The notes beneath the pieces were generated by a model that ran no database searches, was not told where the DNA came from, and saw only the letters and a program-made list of their open reading frames with translations. A stretch of 64,000 bases of DNA from Pirellulales bacterium. Lineage in GTDB: Bacteria > Planctomycetota > Planctomycetia > Pirellulales > Thermoguttaceae. Position numbers and translations under genes: made by a program. Every line of letters starts with the position of its first letter. Within the stretch, counting starts at the first letter, position 1. Shown in pieces: positions 21,201 to 33,200 of the stretch. The DNA is taken from contig JAFGRD010000118.1 in NCBI GenBank assembly GCA_016935315.1, forward strand, positions 1 to 64,000, read 5' to 3'.

Positions 21201-24200
21201 GTCGCCGCCGTAGACGTTGAGCCCGTGCCACTGAACGACCAGCTCTTGATCGTCTCCGCCGCCGTCGACCCGCCAATAGACGCCGTGCGGCAGGTCGTCG
21301 GGCACGACCAGGTCGTCCCAGAAGGGGGCGATCGCGGCCTGGGGCAGGCCCGTGCCCAGATCCGTGTTGTGGAACGCCCGGCTGCCGCTTCCGAACGTGA
21401 TCAGACCGTTGCTGCTGATGAAGAAGTTGGAGTGGGGAACCCCATACAGCGAGAAGTCGAACCCCGGCACGGCCAACTCGACGAAATCGTCGTCGACGCC
21501 GGCAAACAGCAGGTTTGCGGGCAAGGCGATGTCGCGGAAGGTGGAGTCGACGGGATAGGCGACGTAGCCGTAGTCGTCCTGAAGGGTGAAGGCCATCGAG
21601 CCGGCCACGCTGCCGGCGTCGTTGATCGCCTCGGCCCGGCTCGGCACGCCGGTCCCGGCGATTCCGCTCAAGCCGTCGCTGGCGGCGAACGTGAAGTCGT
21701 CGTTGGTTCCGTCGGCTAGCTGGGACCAGCCGACGACGGTGCCGTCGAGGTTGATGCCGAGGGCCTCGCTGGTCGCGCCGCCGAGCGTGCCCAGGGCAAC
21801 CAAGGCAGAGGAGGCCACGGCGCGGGCAGCGCCGGAAGGCGTGAAGGTGCTCCCTCGGTCCAGCAGTTCGGCCAGCGAGACGAGAGGCCCGACGGCGGGG
21901 GAGAGCACGAGTTGGTTCTCGGGGCCGCCGTCGCCCAGCGTGGTGAACTTGTACCATCGCTCCATGTCGCCCGAGGCAAGCGTGAAGCGATCCGAATCGA
22001 GCACGCCGTCGCCGTTGACGTCGAGATCGGAGAAGATCTGGGGCAACCCGGTGCCGCGATCGACCAGGAAGTCGCCGCTGCCGGTAATCGTGCGATTGGC
22101 CAGATAGCCGAGTGAATTGCCGCCGGGCAGCTCGATCCCTTCGGGCTCGCCGTAGACCAGGTAGACCTTGCCGGCCCCCGGTTTGATGCCGTCGGAGAAG
22201 ACGGTGGCCCCGGCCGCTCCAACGGGCAGATCATCGACGCCGTCGCCGTTGACGTCGAGCCCGGCGGCGGTCGGCAACGTCCCGAGGCGGTCCGATTCCC
22301 CAATGCCCTGGACCACGAGATCGGCATCGGCCAGCGACAAGTCGGGCGTTCGATCGGCGATCGACGGGAAGACGTAGACCGTGCCGCGGAGCCGCCGGTC
22401 GATGGTCTGATTCTGGCCGCCGGCCACGAACAACTCGTAGCCCGGCTCGCCCAGGACCAGATCGGCTCGGCCGTCGGCGTTGAAATCACCCGCGGTCGCC
22501 TGCAAGGGCGCCGCGACGGTCAGCCCACCGGTCAACTCGGCCGAGCCCGGCCTTGTGACGACCATGTTCGCGGGGTCGGTCCAGACGATCACATCGTCGA
22601 TGTGCCAGCCGCGGTGGGTGTTTTCGGCGGCGTCGATCGTGTCGAACTCGAACTGAATCCGAATCGTGCTGCCGGCATACCGCGAGAGATCGAATTCGAC
22701 GCGTCGCCACACGGCGTTGTCGGCGTCGGCGACCGGTTCATCCACCAGCCGCCCCTGCCCGCCCTGCGGGCCGTCGGGTCCGTTCAGGGCGTTCCATCCG
22801 CCGTCGAGGACCTCGAACGGGCCGTTGTCGGCGGAAACCAGGATCCGGGCGGCGTCGGCAGTCCCGCTCTGGTCGGTCTCCAGCCAGTAGTTCAACGACA
22901 GCCGCAGGCAATTGGCAAGGTCGTATTGTGCAAGGTCGATGGGCCGCGAGGTGACCGTGCCCCGATTGCGGTCGCCGGTGGCGTACGTGGGATAGTCCTC
23001 CAGCCCATAGCGCAGGTGCGCTGCGTCGTCGGAGTATCCCGACCCGGCTTCCCACTTCACGTAACCGCCGTGGCTGGTGATATGCCAGAGGCCGTCGTCG
23101 ATGCCCGTGTTGACGTTGTGGTTGGCAAACAGCCATTGGTTGTCGGGGGCGGCCATGTCGACGAAGTCGGCGCGGAAGAGCACGGTCGGCTCGGCCACCG
23201 CGGCGATCTCCGCCGACCCGTAGTAGATTCTCAGGCTGCTGCCGGCCCCTTCGGCCGTTTCGCGCGGCCGGTTCAACGCGAAGTCGTCGTAGCCGTCGCC
23301 GTCGAGGTCGCCGAGGGCAAACACCGACTCGGCCAGAAACGCGCCCTCGTAGACGACCGCGGGGCCGCCCGGAGACGGTGAAGCGGCCGGGCCGGGAAGG
23401 CCGCGGTAGAACGTGGACGTGGATCCGGCCGGCAGCGTCGCGTTGCCCAGATAGAGACTCGCGCGCCCGATCGTCGGGCCAAGATGGCCGGGATCTCCGC
23501 CGTCCTTGGACCCCGAGGCGCCCCCGAAGGTCTCGGCGTCGAGGAACGTCCGATTGACGACGAAGAAGTCCTCCAGGCTGTCGCCGTTGACGTCGCCGAC
23601 CACGCGGATCAACAGGTCGTCGGGCAGCCCCGGGTCGCCCAGCGCTTGCCAACCGAGCAACTCGGTCGCCGCGGCCCGCTTGTCCCAATCGACTTCCGCC
23701 AGGACGGTGACCATGGCGTCGGCCTCGACCAGCGGCGGAGCCGCCTGCTGCCGGGCGTCTGCGATGTCCGCTCCGGAGAAGAGATGGACATTGCCCGACG
23801 GGGTCGTGATCAGCAGATCGGCATAGGCCCGCCGGCCGTGGACTCCGTCTTCGGGGCCGTTGAAGTCGATCGCCGCCACCTGGGGACGCCAATTCGGGTC
23901 GGTCGCCGACAGTCGGACGACCGTGTCGAGATCATCCACCGAGAGGTCTCGCGGCAAGGGGCCGCCGCCCCAGAGGACGTCGATTTGCCACTGGCCGGCT
24001 TCGTAGCGCGCCAGGACCAGTTCGGACGTGCCGTCGCCGTCGATGTCTCCGGCGCGCTCGGCGGGGACCCCGACGGCCGCGCAGTCGATGGTCACGTGCG
24101 CCCGGTCGACGATGTCGGCGACCTCCTCCAAATCGACCGGCCCCAGGTACAGATAGCAGGCGGTCTGGCCGCGGAAGAGCCAGTCGGCGACCCGATCGCC

Positions 24201-27200
24201 GTTGACGTCTCCCAGCGGCTCGACGGTCGCGAGCTGCTCGTCCGGCTCCATGCCTTGCAGGGCGTAGGCCTCGGCCAGCGACATGGTTTCGTCCAACGCG
24301 GCGCCGGAGACCGAATACGTCGTATCCGATGCAACCACCGGCGTGGCCAGATCGAAACAGTAGGGCTCACGGTGGAGGGGAGGTAGCGTCTGAGGGCTCT
24401 GCCACCGCGGCACGACCGGCTTGCCCAGGTGGACGTGCAGGACTCCTCCCGCCGCCGAAGCCACGGCCAGGTCGGCCGTGCCCGCGGCGTCGCCGTCGAC
24501 GTTGCCCACGCCGGCGAACATGCCCGGCTGGAATCGCTCGTAGTCGGGCAGCGCCGCCTCGAACACCAGGTCGGGCAATTGCAGGTCGAGACGGTCGCGT
24601 TGGCCGGCGCCGAGGAAGACCGCGCCGACGGTGTGTTGCAGCGTCGCGGTGCCGCTCAGGACGGGGTTCCCTTCGGCCAGCGCAGCCCCCAGATCGTCCC
24701 AGCCGTCGCCGTTGACGTCGCCCAAGGGCATTAGGCGTCCGTCGGCCACGCTCAACACGCCCGGGGCCCCGATCGGGCTGCCGGGAAACATGGTGTTGTG
24801 CTGCTCGATCAACTCGTTGAGCTCGACCACCCCGGTGGTCTCGTCCGGCGAGACCGAGATCAGGCCGTCCGGACCGGCGTCGAGGCTTTCGAGACCCTCG
24901 GCACCGAAGATCAACGAGTCTTCGCTGCCGGAGCCGGCCGCATCGGTAATCAGCAGGTCGTCGCAGCCGTCGCCATCCATGTCGCCGGCGCCCAGCACCT
25001 GGAAGTCGTCGAAGGCATCGGCCCGGCTGCTAAAGGTCACGTCGGGAGTCGCCGACAGCGGGATAACGCCGTAGTAGACTGAGACGTGTGTCTGGTTTCC
25101 GCCGGGAGCCTGGCGAATGACGGCCAGATCGTCCGTATGGTCGCCATTGAAGTCGCCGACGCCGCTGGCGCCCACGGCTAGGCCGGCGATGCCCGGCAGT
25201 TGCACGTCCGCGCTGCCGACGTCCAGGGGCAACGGTTCGCACACCCTCACGTCGTCAACGTACCATCCGGGGAAGTCGTTGTGCTCGGCGTTGACCGAGT
25301 CGAACTCGAAGCGAATCCAGATGGACCCGCCGGCGTAGGCGCTCAGGTCGAACGTGGCGGTCGTCCAGGTCGGCGTGGGATCGATCAGCAATCCGGCGTT
25401 GTCGGCCCGCGGCAGCAAATGGAAATCGGTCTCGGGACCGATCGTCGAGATCAGCACGCGGGCCTGGTCGAGCTTGTCGGGCGAGCCTTCCGTTTCCAGG
25501 AAGTAGTCGAACGAGAGTTGCGGCCGTTGGGTCCCGATCAAGGAGATCTCCGGAGAGGTGATCCAGCCGTGGCTGGTCCCCACGTCGTACGTCTGAAGAC
25601 CCTCGTCGCCATAGTAGAGACTCTGCGGCCCGCTTTGCCCGCCCTCTCTGGCGGTCAGGTGCCACAGGCCGTCGAGGCCGGGAGAGCCGCCGGGTATGAA
25701 GCCGTCCCAACCGCCGGCAAACTGGGCGGCGAAGAGGACCTGGTCGATCGTCGACGCGGGCCATTGCGGGCGCCCGTAGAACAGAGAAACCGTTCCCGTA
25801 GCGTCGTCGGTGATGACCAACTCGTCGATGCTGTCGCCGTTGAGATCGCCCGCGCTGGCGACGGACACGTTGCCGGCAAGGCCCCGGATGATGACATCCG
25901 CCTCCTCAACCACGTCCAACTCACCGGTCCACGGTTCCGGTCGGCCGAACACCACGTAGACGCCCCGGTGTCGGTAGCCCGCGCTGCCCTGGCGATACAC
26001 GGCCACGGCCAGATCGTCGATGCCGTCGCCGTTGTAGTCGCCCGGGGTGCCGATAACCGACCTGGTGCCATAGGCCGACGCCGTACCGAGCGGTGCGGGC
26101 AGCTTCAGCACCAGCGGGTCGTCGGCGAGCGACACGTCGCCGCCGGAGTCGGAGCCGAGACAAACGAATGCCAGACTGGGGGCGAGGAAGCCGGCCGGGT
26201 CGGTGCCGTCGTATTCCGGCAGCAGGTTCGTCAGGTTGTCGCGCACCGCCGCGACAAGATCGGCGCGCGCGTCGCCGTTGATATCACCCAGCGGCACGAT
26301 CGCCGGCACGTCGGCCGGGCCGGCGGAGATCACGCAGTAGTCGGCCGTCTGCGGTCCCACGTCCACCGTTTTGCCCACTTCGCTGGAGAACTCCACTTGA
26401 TAGCGAACGGCCTCTGTGGCCGAGCCGGCCTCGGGGTTGGGCACGTAGAGCAGGTAGTAGTCCGGCACGCCGAAGAAGCGCTCGACGGGCACGATCTGGC
26501 CGCCGGTCGCCTGGCCGGCGTAGAGGAGGTAGGTCTCCAGCGGCGTCGTCTGGGGCAGCCCGCCGACATCGTCGATCCGCAAGACGCGAATCATCGCCGA
26601 CGTGAGCCGCAGCCGCCGGGCGTCGCCGAATTGGGCCTGCGCGTCGGCGGCGGAGATCAGATACCAGTCGCCCTGGTCGCCGACATGGAAGCTCAGCCCA
26701 TCGATCGCGGCACCCGCCCGAGGCAGGCCGATGCCGGCCGCGTATTGGGGCAAATCGTTGGCGAAGAAGACGTCGTCGCGGCATACCCACTCGAAGCGAT
26801 CGGGCGGAACCGAGGTGTTGCCCACCAGCAGATCGTCGCCGCCCTGGCCGTCGATCCGATCGTTGCCGCCGCCGCCGAGGATCACGTCGGTTCCGCTGCC
26901 GCCGAGGATCGTATCGGCGAGCGGCCCGCCAAACAGCCGGTCGGCCCCGTCGCCGCCACGGATTTCCAGAGCGGCGATCGACGCCCGCTGCTGGAAGTCG
27001 CCTTGCCTGAAGCCCCACTCGCTTTCCACGTTGGGGAACACGGTTTCGGGCCCGGCGTGGACCTCGTCGTTGCCCGCTCGCGTGTCGATAACGGTCTGCT
27101 CGACGTCCCGCGTTTGATAGAAGAGGTAGTTCTGACGGAAGACCTCGTCGGCGCCGACTTGCCGCGCCGCCGCCTGGAATCCCAGCACGTCGAGACCGCC

Positions 27201-30200
27201 TCCGCCGACGCCCGAAATCTCCAGCGATTGCCCGCTGCCGCAATCGATCGTCGAGAACACAATGCGGGAGTCCTGGTGCGTCGCCCAGACGTCTCTTCGC
27301 AACCCGGCTGCGGCCAGTGCGGCGCGGAGGTCCTCCAGCAGATCGTCCAGCGTCAGGTTGGCGGGCGTGCCGTCGTTGCCGTTGGTGGCATCGGCCGAAA
27401 CCGTGACGATCACGGGATCGGCCTCGCCGACGCCGAGTTGCAGCACGGCGTCCTCGGCAAGCTGACAGCTCGTCGATGCGGCGTCCGCGATGAGCACGGC
27501 CGGCAGAGGCCCGTCGGAGATGTACTGCTGGTTCTCTACGTCCCAGATGAGGCCGGTGAACTCGTAGCGATGGAGGAACCCGTCGTAGCGGATCGCCACG
27601 TGGTCGGGCACCGGCCGGCCAAGGCGGTCGTAGTCGCCACCCAAGAACAACACGCGATCGATGCCCTCGCCGCCCTCGAAGCGGTCGACCGTCGTGGGAA
27701 CCATCGTCTGGTCGGTTCCCTCGGCGAACGGCAGGCCGTCGGGAATCACCTGGAACGTGTCGTTCCCTTCGCCGCCGAAGAGCAAATCGCTTGCCTGGCG
27801 GTCCAGTCCGCCGGCGAGCACGTCGTTGCCCGGCCCGCCAAAGATCCAGTCTTCCGACGGGCCGCCGCAGAGCACGTCGTGTCCCTCGCCGCCGAGCATC
27901 ACGTCCCGGCGGACCACGTCGGTCGAGGTCGCCAGGGAGACTGCCAGCGGTGCGTCCGGGCTACCCAGATCGAAGGCCAGATCGTAGACCGTGGGCACGC
28001 GATTGGCCGACGTCACCTCCAGCCAGTACGAGACGTCGGCCTCTAGCCCGGCGACGCCGCCGATGCCGCTGGAGCCGGGGCCGAAAAACTCGACCAGCGC
28101 GTGACCCAGGGTGCCGACCTGGGGCAACAGATCGTAGTAGCCGGGCAAGGGATCGGCGCCGTCCCCGGCAACCTTCAGCCAATACTCCCCCGGTTGCAGT
28201 GACGCGAGATCGAGCCGGAAGACACCGTGGCCCTGTTCCACCGCCGTACGTACCGCCGTGCCGTCGAGCCCATCGTACAGCGCGAACACCATGGCCACGC
28301 CGTCGAGCGAGCAAAGGTCGATCGTGCCGGCCGCGTGCTCCTGGCGGAAACAGAACCAGTCGACATCGGTGGCCGCGTGCAGCGACAAGCCCGTAATCCG
28401 AGCGAGATCCTCGATCGGCTCCAGCGGCATGGCGTTGGTTTGGGAATCGAAGGTCTGGTGCGCGGCGAAGTGCAGTTGCGTGACCGTCGGGTCGTCCCGG
28501 TCGGCGCGGATTTCCAGCGGGACCGACTCGCCCAGCCTGGCCGAGGAAAACGTGATCCGGCCGTCGCGTTGGCCGGCCACGACGTCGGCGTCCAGACCGG
28601 CAAACGCCAACGCCGACTTCACCGCCGCGTTGACGTCGCCAAGCAGATCGGCCAGGCTTTCGTTCTCCGGATCGGCCGCCACGGCCACCGGGATTTCGAC
28701 TCCGTCGACGATCAGCAGAAAGGTCGCATCGCCGTCGAGCCGACCGTCGGATGGCGCCGCGGAAGCGGCCACGAGCAGCTCGGTACGATCGCCGGCCGGG
28801 GCGAGTTCACCGGTCGACGTGGCGTTGTCGCCGAGCAGTTCCAGCCCGCCGGCGGCGTCTCTGCGATAGAGCCTGGCACGCAGCTCGTCTTGCAGCGACG
28901 CACTCGTGACGGCAACTGTAAACGTGGTGGGGGCCTCGGCGAATTGGAGGCGGTACCAGTCGACGTCGTCGGGGTTGTCGATGGTCAGCCCCGTCAGCGA
29001 GACGTTCCGGCCGATGGCGGCGGCCGCAGTCTGGTCGTCGGCGAAGTGCAGCGCGCTGAGCGTGGGATCGCCGGCCACGGCCTTGATCTTCAGCACGGAG
29101 ATCCCCGCGGCGTTGCCGGCGGCCAGCACGAGGCGCCCCTGCTCGTCCTGCTCCGCAACCACCCGCTCGCCGACACCGACGGCAGCCAGCGCGGCGTTCA
29201 GATCGGCAACCAGATCGGCCAAATCGTCGTTGGTCGGATCGTCTTTGACGGTCACGATGATCGGCGCGGCCTGGTCGATGTAGAGTGCGAACTGCGCCCG
29301 ATCGTACTCGGCCGTACGGATCCGCCCGTCGGCGGGCGCGGCGGCGGCCGCCGTGAGCACGGCCCGCCGGGTGGCCAATCCGAAGGCGGTTTCCCAGGCG
29401 TCGTTGCGGGCGCCCCGCTCGCTCTGATCGATGAGGATCGCGTTGCCCGAGAGGATCTCGACCCAATCGTCGCCCGGTCCCGCATCGATCCAGACGGTCT
29501 TCTGTACGGTGGGGCCGACGGTAATTCGGTCGTCGCCTTCCAAGGCGTCGAGGATGATTGCCAGGAAGTCGCCCTCCGGCGGGAGCAGGCGGCCGACCAG
29601 CACCTGTTGCCGGTAGTCCAGATCGCGGAGTCCGGGATCGTCGCTGCGGAGCTTCTCCAGATCGAGCAGCACGTCGGTCGGGTCCCAGATCGCATTGCCG
29701 TCGCCGTCGACCGCCCCGAAGTCGAGCTGAAGTTGCGCGGCAAACGTGTAGTTGCTATCGTTGTTGGTCAGCCGCGTGATCAGATGATGCCCCTGCAACA
29801 GGCCGGGCTCGGTCACGTAGTCGACCGTCATCACGTCGTCCGCGCCGGAGCCGCCCACGTACCAGACCTTGTTCGTGCTCTTGGCGTACTCCTTCCAGGC
29901 ATCGCCGGCCAGGCCTCCGTCGGCCGCGGCGAACTCGCTCCCGTCGCTGCGAATCAGCGTGTCGTTGCCGCCGGCGCCGTAGAGGAAGTCGAGCCCGGTG
30001 CCGCCGAAGAGCCGATCGTCGCCGGGCCCGCCCAGCATGCGGTTCAGGCCCGTGTCTTCCAGCATGAACAGGCCGCCGCCGTCGCTGTGGTGCAACGCGC
30101 CGGCGGCGTCGACAAAGACGCCGAACTGGCTGACGAGCCTCAGCGACAGCCGGCTGCCCGGAGGCGTTGCCAGCGTGATCCGCGTCGGTCCGGCGTCGCG

Positions 30201-33200
30201 GTCGGCCGTCACCAGACGGCCCAGCCCGGCGTCGCCCAGGGCGTCGTTCAGCGCCCCGACGACGCGATCGGCGAAGATCTTCAGCGAGAGGCCGCTGGCG
30301 GCGGGCGTGGCCAGCGCGAGATGCCCGCCGCTATGCCCGGCGAGCACCTGGGCCGCCAGTCCCGCGTCGGCCAGGGCCGCGCTAACGTCGGCCACCAGGG
30401 CGGCGACCGGATCGGGCTGGACCGCGTTGTCGGCGTCCGGCAGCACGGTCACCTTGACCGCCGGAGTCCCGCCCACCTCGAGCCAGAATACGTCGGCCGC
30501 CGGCAAGACGCCGCCGGTCGGGGCCGCCAGCGGAGCCGTCAGGACTGCACCGCCGCCGGCGCCGGGCGCGGCCTGCTGCTGGTCCTGAAATCCCAGCGCG
30601 GTGACCATGGTGCCCGCCGACGGCGAAACGGAAACGTCGACGTAGGCCCGAACGAGCCGCAGCGTGGTCTCCGACGCGGTCTCCGGCGTGGCGGTCAGCT
30701 CAAGCCGGCCGTCCGCGGTGAGTTCCCCGGAGACCTGTCCGGAGATGCCGGCGGCGGCCAGGGCCTCGTTGACGTCGGCGACCAGATCGGCCGGAGTCGC
30801 ATTGCTGGGATCGGCTGCCACGAAGACACAAACGGGCGAGGTGTCGCCAAGAACCAGCGCGAAGGCAGCGTCGGCGGCGAGTCGGCCGTCGTCCGGCAGC
30901 ACGCCGACGCCGGTCAAGCGGGCCGAGGCGCCGGAGCCCGGCTGGGCAAGCTGATCGTAGGCAAGCCGCAATTGCGTCGCTACCACGTCGGTGAAGACCT
31001 GCAGCGACTGCCCGCTGGCCTCCGGCGTGGTCAGCCGGAGCCGGCCGTCGGTATGCCCGACCAACACGTCTTCGGCCAGACCTGCGGCGACCAGCGCCGC
31101 GCGGACATCGGCGGCCAGGGCCTCGACGGGGTCGGCGGCGGCCGCGTTGGCCAGGTCCGGCGCGACGGTGACGGACACGGGCGTCTCTCCGCCGACGCTC
31201 AGCGCAAACGTCGCGTCGGCGCGCAGCACGCCGTCCTGTGGCGCGGCAAGGGCCGCCGGCAGCAGGGCATCGCCTTGCGGGCCGGCCTGCGCGATTTGGC
31301 CATCGCGGAAACCCAACTCCGCCGCCGTCAGGCCGGCCAACCCCAGCGCGAAACGGCTGTCGGCGCCAAGTGTGTCGCGCAATCCGACCGCTTCGCCACC
31401 ACCAAGCGTGGCGATGCCGTCGGCCGCGCCGGGCGGCGCGTACTGTCCGTCCTGGAAACCGAGTTGCCAGACCGCGGGATCGTAGGGGCCGCCGGGCTCA
31501 AGCGACCAGGCGGCCAGTTCGTTGACGCCGCTGCCGCGAATCAGATCGTCGTTTCCCGCCCCAGCGAAGAGCCGGTCCAGATCGTCACTGGGGTCTTCGC
31601 CGCCACCCCAGAGGCGGTCGTCGCCGCCCAGCCCGTAGAGCAAATCGCTTCCCGTGCCGCCGTCGAGCCGGTCTCGGGCGCCGCTGCCGATGAGCGTATC
31701 GTTGTCGGGCCCGCCGTCGACCGCCGCGACCCAGTCGTGGCTCCGCGCGCTGAGCACGGAGACGTTCACGGCGTTGGGACCCTCGACGAACTCGATACGG
31801 TCGTCTCCCAGCAGTCCGGAGATGCGAAACTGCTCGACTAGCGGGACGCCGGCCGCGTCGCGCCAGCCGAGGTAGAAATGTCGCCGGAACATCGGCAGCC
31901 CGCCGAGCGCCACGCCGTAATCGACGTCGACCACGCAAGCGCCTTGCTGGGCGTTCTCGAAGTGCAACTGGTCGCGAGCGATCGCGTTGGGGTTGCTGAT
32001 CTCAAGCGAGGCGCCCCCTCCCAGCCCGACCGTCGCCAGACTGACCGTTTCGGCCGTGTGCCGGGCTTGCACCATCTGGGCGACGCCGGCCGCGGCCAGG
32101 GCCGCATTGAGGTCCTCGACCAGCGCGTCCAGGTCGGTATTGTCGGCGGTCTCGGCCACGGCGAGCGAGACGGTCACGGGCGTGCCGGCGTTGATGCTCA
32201 GCGAGAACTCCGCGGCGGTGTCGGCGCCCTGGACACTCAACCGGCCGGAGGAGGGCACGTCCGCCGTGGCGGTGATCAAGATCTCCTCGGCCAGGCGGAT
32301 CGTGTCGTCGTACTGCGAGCCTTCGATCAGCACGATGTCGGTGGCGTTGTCGTCCAGCGCGTCGCCGGGCGTCTCGTTGCCGTAGTGGCCGTCGACGATC
32401 TCGCCGAGCGTGTCGTAGGCGATGAAGCCCAGATTGTCGCCGTACTTCGCGTCGAGGACCAACAGATCGATCCACGCCCCGCCGTAGAGTCGATCGACGC
32501 CGTTTTGTCCTTCGAGCCAATCGCCGTCGGCGCCGCCCCAAAGGGTGTCGTGCCCGCCGCCGCCGAGCAGCTTGTCCTGGCCGCTGCCGCCGTAGATCAA
32601 GTCGTCGCCTCCCTGCAAGGCGGCCATGGGATTCGGGCAACGATACGGATCGATCCGGCCGTAGGCGTCCTGGACCGGCGCGACGAACTCGCCGTGCAGG
32701 TAGTCGGCGCCACCGTCGCCAACGAGGATCTCTCGGCGAAGGCTGCCATAGACGTAGTCGTTGCCGGGGCCGCCGTGCAGCTCGTCGCCGGGCAGTTCGT
32801 GCTCGGCAAGTCGCTGGGCATCGTCGGCGGGCAGGCGTGCGAACGCATAGAGCTCGTCGGAACCGGCGCCGCCGAAGAGCCGCTGGCCGACCTGGCACTC
32901 GAGATCGTCGTCGCCGTCGATGTCCGTTCCGGCGTCGCCGTAGAGGCGGTCGTCGCCGTCGTCGCCGTAGACCTGGTCGATGCCGTCGTCGCCGTGGACA
33001 ACGTCGTCGTTGGTCCCGCCGCGGACGACGTCGTTGCCCGGCCCACCGCGGACGCTCAGGTCGTGTCCCGCCCCGGCGTCCACGTAGTCCTCGTCCTCGC
33101 CGCCGTCGAGCTGGTCGCTGTCGGCCCCGCCGAAGAGCCAATCGCGTCCCGAGCCGCCCTCAAGCGAATCGGCGCCGTCGTAGGGCGTTCCCTCGACGGA

